DNA of 38,393 nt from an uncultured Lachnospiraceae bacterium (GTDB lineage Bacteria; Bacillota_A; Clostridia; Lachnospirales; Lachnospiraceae), in assembly GCA_910585355.1 (NCBI GenBank), contig CAJUDN010000020.1, positions 3,536-41,928 of the forward strand. Direction: 5' to 3'. Shown piece by piece: positions 32,855 through 38,393 of this stretch. Under the pieces are notes generated by a model. It was not told the DNA's origin and searched no databases. It was given only the letters and a program-made list of their open reading frames with translations. Numbering within the stretch: position 1 is the first letter of the stretch; every line of letters starts with the position of its first letter. The translations under genes were made by a program, and so were the position numbers.

Positions 32855-32943
32855 CTGTACCCATAGGGGGCATTTCGCAATACATGCCCTTCGGGCGGGA
32901 GTCCGGCTTTTGCCGGACGGCAGAGCATAAGATTTCAGTACAG
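32855..32943 (+). ncRNA. Structured 5' leader, candidate regulatory RNA
   Basis: Three stems can form together: CTGTAC (32855-32860) with GTACAG (32938-32943); GGGCAT (32868-32873) with ATGCCC (32884-32889); and GTCCGGC-TTTT-GCCGGAC (32901-32918). This gives a three-way junction ending 23 bases before the ATG. An alternative TGCC/GGCA pairing around the third stem exists. It does not match any riboswitch that I can recall. The outer stem begins slightly before the likely transcript start, which weakens the case. Confidence 0.35.
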
Positions 32944-32966
32944 AAGCGAAAGAAGGGGGCGTTTTT

Positions 32967-33605
32967 ATGGCAGGAGAAAATATGGTTATTACCATCGGCC
33001 GCCAGTATGGAAGCGGAGGAGCAGAAGTCGGAAAAAAGTTGGGGAAGCGGCTTGGCCTGAATGTCTATGACAAGGAGATTTTAAAAATGACCTCCGATGA
33101 AAGCGGCATCCGGGAAAGCTATTTCCATCTGGCTGATGAGAGAGCAGGAAACAGGCTGCTCTACAAAATTGTCCAGTCCATGATTCCAGAAAATACGTCT
33201 CCGTCTCTGGGAGCCGATCTGGTTTCCGCTGATAATCTGTTCCGGTTTCAGTCTGCGGTGATCCGGAAGCTGGCCCAGGAGGAGTCCTGTATTTTTGTAG
33301 GGCGCTGCGCGGATCATATTCTGGCCGGAATGGAAAAGCTTGTGCGGGTGTTCGTCTATGCGGATATGGATGCCAGGGTGAAGAGGATCAGGGAAAAGGG
33401 ATATTATGAAGATTCGGAGGTAACCAAAAACATCCGCCGTATGGATAAGGAACGTCGCGACTACCATAGGTATTATACAGGAAAAGACTGGGAATGCTTT
33501 GATAATTATGACTTGATTCTGAATTCTGCCAGAATCGGAACTGACGGATGCGTGGACTGCATTCTGGAGTACATGAAAATCCGCGGCTGCTACTCGCTCC
33601 ATTAA
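32967..33605 (+). CDS. Cytidylate kinase-like family protein
   Basis: A 212-residue P-loop kinase-like protein. MVITIGRQYGSGGAEVGKKL at residues 6-25 replaces the classical Walker A, as in the cytidylate-kinase-2 type family. FVGRCADHIL and KNIRRMDKERRDYHRYYTG (lid region with Arg/Lys cluster) follow, then YDLILNSARIGTDGCVD. Such proteins are common in Lachnospiraceae beside transporters and their true substrate is not settled. AAAGAAGGGGGCG precedes ATG. Confidence 0.82.
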   Translation: MAGENMVITIGRQYGSGGAEVGKKLGKRLGLNVYDKEILKMTSDESGIRESYFHLADERAGNRLLYKIVQSMIPENTSPSLGADLVSADNLFRFQSAVIRKLAQEESCIFVGRCADHILAGMEKLVRVFVYADMDARVKRIREKGYYEDSEVTKNIRRMDKERRDYHRYYTGKDWECFDNYDLILNSARIGTDGCVDCILEYMKIRGCYSLH

Positions 33606-33648
33606 TCAGCAGGGAGACATGAGGAATGACAGCGAATCGGGCCGATCG

Positions 33649-33690
33649 TTGCCGCAGGCGATTTATGGGCATATGCTGTTATGTTCACAG
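33649..33690 (+). repeat. Copy of the GCATATGC hairpin repeat
   Basis: TTGCCGCAGGCGATTTATGG then GCATATGCTGTTATGTTCACAG matches the reverse complement of 29671-29728 with small changes. The left arm of the cruciform is missing. Confidence 0.55.
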
Positions 33691-33735
33691 ACAAAAGAGT
33701 AACAGTTGCGGGAATGAAAGGGACATGATAAAATA

Positions 33736-33767
33736 AAGGCGGCTGCCATATGGCGGGCCGCCTTTTG
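33736..33767 (+). terminator. Intrinsic terminator
   Basis: AAGGCGGC (33736-33743) pairs with GCCGCCTT (33757-33764); CCATATGG sits inside; a T4 run follows. It probably ends the cytidylate-kinase-like transcript. Confidence 0.75.
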
Positions 33768-33792
33768 ATATTACAGGAAACTATTAATATGT

Positions 33793-33955
33793 TAGAGTGT
33801 GTCTGAAAATTCATTCCCGTCATCTGCACGCCCCACTTTGCGGATGCACAGCGGAAACGAATATCGGGCGCTATTTCTTTCAGGATTCGTGTAAGCCTGT
33901 ACTGGTATAACCCAATTTAAATACCTTTCTGCTTCAGCGAGGATGTTTTTTCGAG
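33793..33955 (+). repeat. Dispersed repeat, longest copy
   Basis: Starts TAGAGTGTGTCTGAAAATTC and continues with a GTCATCTGCACGCCCCACTT block, then CCAATTTAAATACCTTTCTG and a GCGAGGATGTTTTTTCG end. The first 50 bases recur at 36890 and 38341, and the last 45 recur inverted at 9561-9601. Read on the minus strand it is open and ends GRADDGNEFSDTL-stop, the same residues as the tetR tail. It may be a decayed MITE or gene end. The 522-base gap 33606-34127 holds only this and the elements listed just before. Confidence 0.7.
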
Positions 33956-34127
33956 AGTGAAAAGAAAAAGCGGAGGCGCTATGGGGCTCATTGTGCATTT
34001 TTCCTCTGTGCTATCGGGAAAGCAGACCAGCGAAGCGCAAGGTTATTTAAATCGCGTTATGCTGGGTCATATGGCATAGGAAAAATTATATGGGAGAAGG
34101 AAAGCCGTATGGCGGAAGGAGAACCTT

Positions 34128-34775
34128 ATGGAACACAAAAAAATACGCGCTGTGATTTTCGACATGGACGGCGTGATCGTAGACAGTGAAATTGTATATA
34201 TGGATTATCTTTTGGAGTTTGCCAGAATAAAGAACCCAAAAGTGACAATGGAGGAGTTAAACCCCATGGTGGGCTTAAGCAGGAAGGACAGCTGGACCAT
34301 CATGGAGAAGGCCATAAATAATGGGGAGAACTGGGAAGAGCTGCGGGACCAGTTTTCCGCTCTGGATATTTACAGCCAGGTTGATTATAAAAAAATTTTC
34401 CGGCCGGAAGCCCTTGATACGGCAAAGGAATTAAAAAGGCGGGGCTATGAAGTGGCCCTGGCATCTTCCACGGGCCCAAAGCTGATCGCAAAAATTATGG
34501 AAGAAACAGGAATGCGTCCGGTGTTTGATCTGATCGTCAGCGGAAAGCAGTTTGCACAGAGTAAACCAAACCCGGAAATTTACCATTACACGGCTAAAAC
34601 CTTAGGCCTTTCGGAGGAGGAGTGCTTCGTCGTTGAGGACTCCACCGTTGGAATTGCTGCGGCAAAGCGGGCCAATATGACCGTGGCCGCCTTAAGAGAC
34701 GGGAGATTCGGTTTTGACCAGAGCCAGGCGGACTACCATATTAACCGGATTGATGAAATTTTAAATTACCTGTAA
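34128..34775 (+). CDS. HAD family hydrolase (beta-phosphoglucomutase-like)
   Basis: A 215-residue HAD superfamily phosphatase/phosphomutase. Motif I is VIFDMDGVIVDSE (nucleophile Asp and acid Asp), motif II is ALASSTGP, motif III Lys is in QSKPNPEIY, and motif IV is VVEDSTVGIAAAKRA. A helical cap of the subclass I type lies between motifs I and II. It would act on a sugar phosphate. AAGGAGAACCTT precedes ATG. It is the first of four close plus-strand genes ending with dusB. Confidence 0.87.
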   Translation: MEHKKIRAVIFDMDGVIVDSEIVYMDYLLEFARIKNPKVTMEELNPMVGLSRKDSWTIMEKAINNGENWEELRDQFSALDIYSQVDYKKIFRPEALDTAKELKRRGYEVALASSTGPKLIAKIMEETGMRPVFDLIVSGKQFAQSKPNPEIYHYTAKTLGLSEEECFVVEDSTVGIAAAKRANMTVAALRDGRFGFDQSQADYHINRIDEILNYL

Positions 34776-34789
34776 GGAAGGAGACGGGA

Positions 34790-35149
34790 ATGGAAAAACA
34801 GGATTCTGTGGTGCTCTGCGGCGCCAGCTCCTATGAACAGAAATATTACTTCAATCAGCAGTTTAAAGCTCTTCCGGACCACATAAAGAAGGAGCTTCAG
34901 GTCATGTGCGTCCTGTTTACGGAGGATATCGGTGGAGTTTTAACTTTGGAATTTGCCCCGAACGGAACTCTGGAATTTCGGGTGCAGGCGGATGATAACG
35001 ATTATTTCTTTGACGAAATTGGAAGCGAGCTGAAAATTCGCCGGTACCAGAGGGAAAAAAGGGAGCTTCTGGAGTCTTTGGAGTTATATTACCGGGTGAT
35101 ATTCCTTGGAGAGGAAGTGAGGGAATCAGATGAGAAAGAGGAAATATAG
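34790..35149 (+). CDS. DUF6145 family protein
   Basis: A 119-residue acidic cytosolic protein. VVLCGASSYEQKYYFNQQF, MCVLFTEDIGGVLTLEF and the C-terminal LLESLELYYRVIFLGEEV match a small family that I associate with DUF6145 in Lachnospiraceae. Function is unknown. It starts 15 bases after the HAD gene behind AAGGAAGGAGACGGG, and overlaps the next gene by 20 bases, so the three are co-translated. Family name is from memory. Confidence 0.65.
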   Translation: MEKQDSVVLCGASSYEQKYYFNQQFKALPDHIKKELQVMCVLFTEDIGGVLTLEFAPNGTLEFRVQADDNDYFFDEIGSELKIRRYQREKRELLESLELYYRVIFLGEEVRESDEKEEI

Positions 35150-35831
35150 TAAAATATGTATGGGCGTTTTCCTTGCGGCGGCGTTTAGTTCCATGACAAC
35201 AGTAAAAGTGCCTGCTGCAAATTATGGACCAGGAGGAAATGAGCTCAACATTCAATTTGATTATGATACTCAGGTCAATAATCCTGCCTATGACACGGGA
35301 TGGAACGGCGGGACAGGCCCCGGGAATACGGGAAGCAATCCTTTAGGCGACAGGGAAAAACTCGAGGAAAATATTTTTTCCGGCGGCCCCAATTCCGAGG
35401 CGGCCAAAAAATATATGGAGGAAGAGGAGAACGCCTTCTACATTCACAGCACATACCGGGGAGGCGTCTGGCAGAAACAGGAAAACGGCGCCTGGAAGCT
35501 TTTTAAGACAGACGGACAGCCGGTTTCCAGCGAATGGGCCTATGTGGATGGAAAAACGTATCTGATTGACATGTACGGCATTATGCAGACCGGATTCCAA
35601 AAGGTCAACGGCTGCTGGTATTATTTCAACAGTACGGGAGCCATGCAGACCGGATGGCTTTTAAAGGAAGGAAAGTACTATTTCCTGAACAGCGACGGCT
35701 CCATGGCCTACGGCTGGGTCAATTCCGCTGGAAAGTGGTACTATCTGGACAATAATACGGGAGTCATGCTGACGAATACGTATACTCCTGACGGACGATA
35801 TGTAAGCGCGGAGGGGGAGTTGGTTCCATGA
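35130..35831 (+). CDS. Secreted cell-wall-binding repeat protein
   Basis: A 233-residue exported protein. MRKRKYSKICMGVFLAAAFS is a signal peptide, with likely cleavage after VPAA near residue 30. The middle is Gly/Asn/Pro-rich and probably disordered. Residues about 113-228 are choline-binding/glucan-binding type repeats: GVWQKQENGAWKLF, WAYVDGKTYLIDMYGIMQTG, CWYYFNSTGAMQTGW, KYYFLNSDGSMAYGW, KWYYLDNNTGVM. It should sit on the cell surface. Its stop overlaps the dusB start by four bases (ATGA). No catalytic domain is visible. Confidence 0.85.
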   Translation: MRKRKYSKICMGVFLAAAFSSMTTVKVPAANYGPGGNELNIQFDYDTQVNNPAYDTGWNGGTGPGNTGSNPLGDREKLEENIFSGGPNSEAAKKYMEEEENAFYIHSTYRGGVWQKQENGAWKLFKTDGQPVSSEWAYVDGKTYLIDMYGIMQTGFQKVNGCWYYFNSTGAMQTGWLLKEGKYYFLNSDGSMAYGWVNSAGKWYYLDNNTGVMLTNTYTPDGRYVSAEGELVP

Positions 35832-36787
35832 CGCTAAAAATCGGCGGTGTGACCTTAAAAAACAACGTGGTTCTGGCTCCCATGGCAGGGGTCACAGATC
35901 TTCCGTACCGGGTACTGTGCAGCGAACAGGGAGCCGGGCTTGTGTGTATGGAGATGGTCAGCGCCAAAGCAGTTCTTTATAAGAATAAGAATACAAAGGA
36001 GCTTTTAAGGGTGGATCCAAGAGAACACCCGGTATCGCTCCAGCTGTTTGGCTCCGACCCGCAGATTCTGTCGTCCATTGCCGGGGAGCTGGAGGAGGGG
36101 CCATTTGATATTTTTGACCTTAACATGGGCTGCCCGGTGCCGAAAATCGTAAAGAACCAGGAGGGCTCGGCCCTGATGAAAAATCCGAAGCTGGCGGAGG
36201 AAATTTTAACGGCCATGGTGAAAACCATAAAAAAGCCTGTGACTGTGAAAATCCGCAAAGGCTTTGATGATTCTCAGGTCAACGCGGTGGAGATTGCGAA
36301 AATTGCGGAGGCCTGCGGCGTTTCGGCCGTCACCGTTCACGGAAGGACCAGGGAACAGTATTATTCCGGAAAGGCTGACTGGGATATTATCCGTCAGGTA
36401 AAGGAGGAGGTGCGTATTCCTGTAATCGGAAACGGCGATGTGTTTTCACCGGAGGATGCCATGGCTCTTATAAAGGAGACCGGATGCGACGGAATCATGG
36501 TGGCCAGGGGAGCCAAGGGAAATCCATGGATTTTCAGGGAGATTACAGAGTATCTGAGAACTGGAAAAAAGCCGGAACGGCCGTCGAAGAAAGAGGTAAA
36601 GGAGATGATTCTTTGCCATGGACAGATGATGATGGAATTTAAGGGGGAAACGGCGGGAATGCGGGAGATGAGAAAGCACGTGGCCTGGTATACAGCCGGA
36701 TATCCCAATTCCGCAGCCCTTAGAAATGATATCAACACCGTGTCCACCATGAAGGAGCTGGCTGCATTAATTGAAGAGAGACTATAA
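35828..36787 (+). CDS. dusB: tRNA-dihydrouridine synthase B
   Basis: A 319-residue FMN enzyme that reduces uridines in the tRNA D-loop. It has VVLAPMAGVTDLPYRVL, SLQLFGSDP, FDLNMGCPVPKIVKNQEGSA with the catalytic Cys, TVHGRTREQYYSGKADW, and PVIGNGDVFSPEDA plus GIMVARGAKGNPWIF for FMN phosphate binding. Length is usual. It is translationally coupled to the cell-wall-binding gene before it. Confidence 0.95.
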   Translation: MTLKIGGVTLKNNVVLAPMAGVTDLPYRVLCSEQGAGLVCMEMVSAKAVLYKNKNTKELLRVDPREHPVSLQLFGSDPQILSSIAGELEEGPFDIFDLNMGCPVPKIVKNQEGSALMKNPKLAEEILTAMVKTIKKPVTVKIRKGFDDSQVNAVEIAKIAEACGVSAVTVHGRTREQYYSGKADWDIIRQVKEEVRIPVIGNGDVFSPEDAMALIKETGCDGIMVARGAKGNPWIFREITEYLRTGKKPERPSKKEVKEMILCHGQMMMEFKGETAGMREMRKHVAWYTAGYPNSAALRNDINTVSTMKELAALIEERL

Positions 36788-36889
36788 AAGAGCCCTGGCG
36801 CAAAAATGCAGCACCCATGAGGAAGTAATTTCATTCTTGTAAATCGGCATAGTCAAAAGTTTGAGAGGCATATTCGTTGTCGCCCCTGC

Positions 36890-36941
36890 TAGAGCGTGTC
36901 TGAAAATTCATTCCCGTCATCAGCACGCCCCGCTTTGCGGT
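36890..36941 (+). repeat. Dispersed repeat copy
   Basis: TAGAGCGTGTCTGAAAATTC followed by ATTCCCGTCATCAGCACGCC and CCGCTTTGCGGT. It differs from the copy at 38341 at only a few positions. The 374-base gap 36788-37161 holds this repeat, an unassigned segment and a terminator-like hairpin. Confidence 0.8.
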
Positions 36942-37136
36942 ATATTTGGCCCAAATTCACTTAACGTAGCCCACTATGCCGCGTTCATTTGCTATAATCA
37001 GCGGCAGTTAATGTTATCTCGCCCAGATGCAGTTCCTAAGACCATAAAGTACATAGCCACTTCCCAGCAGGCCAAATCTGAATGTTCTCCGACGGGGTCG
37101 GATTTATCATTTCTATCGAGAATAATCTATAAATAT

Positions 37137-37178
37137 AGCAAGGGAGGAGCTTTTCCCACCCTTGCTCTTTTCTGTTTT
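37137..37178 (+). terminator. Intrinsic terminator
   Basis: AGCAAGGG (37137-37144) pairs with CCCTTGCT (37159-37166), with GGAG/TTCC-like inner contacts, then CTTTTCTGTTTT. It overlaps the first codons of the longest AraC frame, which argues that the true AraC start is further downstream. Confidence 0.65.
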
Positions 37179-38211
37179 GCGTACTATAATTATTTGTAGC
37201 GGCATTGTCACAGGTAAAATAGAGTTGGACCATATTTCCACGGTTAGCTTTTTGCCAGATGGAGTAACAACTCTTGTATTTGTGCAATTGGATTTCTTTG
37301 AGGTGGTTGATATTAAAAACATTCACAAAATTATCTTTCAGGCGGGGAGCAAGGAGGAACTGCTCCCCGGCTTTGTTCCCGATTTCCCCTACATTGCCTC
37401 TCGGGTGGAAATGGACGATTACCTGGATCGCTCCGCTCCCTGGCACTGGCACGGCGCGGTGGAACTGTCCTACACTCAAAAAGGCTGTTTGCGCTACCAC
37501 ACCCCCGGCGGTATGGCCCTTTTGCCCGAAGGTTCCGCGATACTGGTAAACGCCAATGTCCTCCACATGACCACAGCGGAACCGGGCACCGTTCAGTTGC
37601 TGCATATTTTTGAGCCGTCCCTGCTGGGCAGGATGGAAAGCCGAATTGGGGAGCGGTACCTCACCCCGCTTGCCGCGGCAGGCCAAGTGGAGATGCTTCC
37701 CCTTCTCCCCTCAGACCCGGCCCATACGGCGGTTTTGGAGCGGATCAAGGAGGCCTTTCGCCTCTCCCCTGATGAATTTGGTTACGAGGTGAGGCTCCGA
37801 AACACCCTGGCGGAAATTTGGCTGGTCCTTTTTGAGCTGGCCCGCCCCCTCTTGAGCGCCCCTGCCCGCCGGAGGGAAAGCAGCGAAAAAATCAAGGAAA
37901 TGATGATCTATATCCATGAGCACTATTCGGAAAAAATCACTGTATCTGATTTGGCTGGAGCCGCATTTTTGAGTGAGCGGGAATGCTTCCGGGCCTTTCG
38001 GGAGTGCCTTCACACCACCCCGGTGGAGTATATGAAAAGCTACCGGCTCCAGCAAGCGTGCCGCCTTCTTTTGGAAATCAAAGCGCCGGTCACCGAAGTG
38101 GGTCAGCTCTGCGGCCTGGGCAGCAGCAGTTATTTTGGTAAAACCTTTCGAGACGCTATGGGATGTACGCCGTCGGAGTATCGCAGGAAATGGCAGGATA
38201 TTGATAATTGA
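37162..38211 (+). CDS. AraC family regulator with cupin sensor domain (start uncertain)
   Basis: The longest frame is 349 residues. From about residue 62 (GSKEELLPGFVPDFPYIASR) it is a normal AraC regulator: a cupin domain with SAPWHWHGAVELSY and FPEGS-like LLPEGSAILVNANVLHM, then two helix-turn-helix units near 240-340 (ITVSDLAGAAFLSERECFRA, VTEVGQLCGLGSSSYFGKTF). The first 55-60 residues look unrelated, cross a terminator, and lack a ribosome site, so the native start has probably been lost to a rearrangement. The region from about 37340 is C-rich at third positions (CTCCCCGGC, GATTTCCCCTAC), unlike its neighbours, which suggests transfer from another Clostridia lineage. Confidence 0.75.
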   Translation: MLFSVLRTIIICSGIVTGKIELDHISTVSFLPDGVTTLVFVQLDFFEVVDIKNIHKIIFQAGSKEELLPGFVPDFPYIASRVEMDDYLDRSAPWHWHGAVELSYTQKGCLRYHTPGGMALLPEGSAILVNANVLHMTTAEPGTVQLLHIFEPSLLGRMESRIGERYLTPLAAAGQVEMLPLLPSDPAHTAVLERIKEAFRLSPDEFGYEVRLRNTLAEIWLVLFELARPLLSAPARRRESSEKIKEMMIYIHEHYSEKITVSDLAGAAFLSERECFRAFRECLHTTPVEYMKSYRLQQACRLLLEIKAPVTEVGQLCGLGSSSYFGKTFRDAMGCTPSEYRRKWQDIDN

Positions 38212-38303
38212 GGGCGGGAACAGGATATTCCTTTCATTGGCCTCGCGCTAAAATGACACTTGAGGGGCAATTCATCAACATCATTTTTGCGGAGGTATAC
38301 GGT

Positions 38304-38354
38304 ATGGATGTTAAAATTATGAACATGAAAAAATTTCTCCTAGAGTGTGTCTGA
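38304..38354 (+). pseudogene. Gene start cut off by a repeat
   Basis: GGAGG (38291-38295) is eight bases before ATG, a proper initiation site. The frame MDVKIMNMKKFL runs for 12 codons and then enters the TAGAG repeat, which ends it as LECV-stop. The rest of the gene is not next to it. It lies 92 bases after the AraC gene and may have been its target. Family unknown. Confidence 0.6.
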
Positions 38355-38393
38355 AAATTCATTCCCGTCATCTGCACGCCCCACTTTGCGGTA
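38341..38393 (+). repeat. Dispersed repeat copy at window edge
   Basis: The 53 bases match the start of the repeat at 33793 almost perfectly through CCCCACTTTGCGG, and the TTTGCGGTA end matches the copy at 36890. The window ends inside the element. Confidence 0.85.

Noticed and set aside
37036..37686. 216-codon minus-strand frame opposite the AraC start
   Set aside because: It crosses a terminator and the AraC coding region, and no domain is recognisable.

Overview
The window looks like a chromosomal segment of a strictly anaerobic Clostridia member, most likely Lachnospiraceae. The grounds are moderate GC, strong AGGAGG ribosome-binding sites, a DUF6145-type protein, a selenoprotein read through UGA, TRAP transport feeding a hexuronate pathway, and many decayed conjugative-element and Rpn-nuclease fragments. 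No rRNA, tRNA or CRISPR array was seen.

Layout. (1) 1-1559: the 3' end of a probable LpdD-like prenyl-flavin chaperone and a lactonase-family beta-propeller. (2) 1560-3160: a scar region with pieces of an Rpn-type nuclease and a RepA-type initiator, into which a tetR gene is set. (3) 3189-12823: a plus-strand cluster of three class III CoA-transferases, a MaoC-type hydratase, a thioredoxin-reductase-like flavoprotein, a UGSC-family selenoprotein and a carboxylate permease. Its first promoter carries two dyads matching a third one at the tetR promoter. (4) 12942-14196: a nitroreductase, then an AroM gene on the minus strand. (5) 14334-22822: PrpF, MmgE/PrpD, LeuC-like and LeuD-like hydro-lyase, a LigI-type amidohydrolase, and citD-citE-citF. 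(6) 22831-29316, minus strand: dctP-dctQ-dctM, uxuA, uxaC and an SDR mannonate oxidoreductase, for uptake of a hexuronate and its conversion to 2-keto-3-deoxygluconate. (7) 29317-38393: MazG-like protein, an SDR, a cell-wall amidase with SPOR domain, a cytidylate-kinase-like protein, a HAD-DUF6145-cell-wall-binding-dusB operon, and an AraC regulator whose start looks foreign.

How it fits together. Regions 3-5 read as one catabolic island for a polycarboxylic acid. The permease would bring in the acid and the CoA-transferases would activate it. MaoC, PrpD and LeuCD would add or remove water and PrpF would shift a double bond. The citrate-lyase-type CitDEF complex would then cleave a 3-hydroxy-3-methyl- or citrate-like acid to acetate plus a 2-oxoacid. 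The selenoprotein with its flavoprotein partner suggests a reductive step, by analogy with glycine reductase. The substrate cannot be named from sequence.

The window also holds many dispersed degenerate repeats between genes, several of which supply the last codons of genes, and two clean short-period tandem arrays (16 bp x 11 and 12 bp x 14) inside the island's operon.
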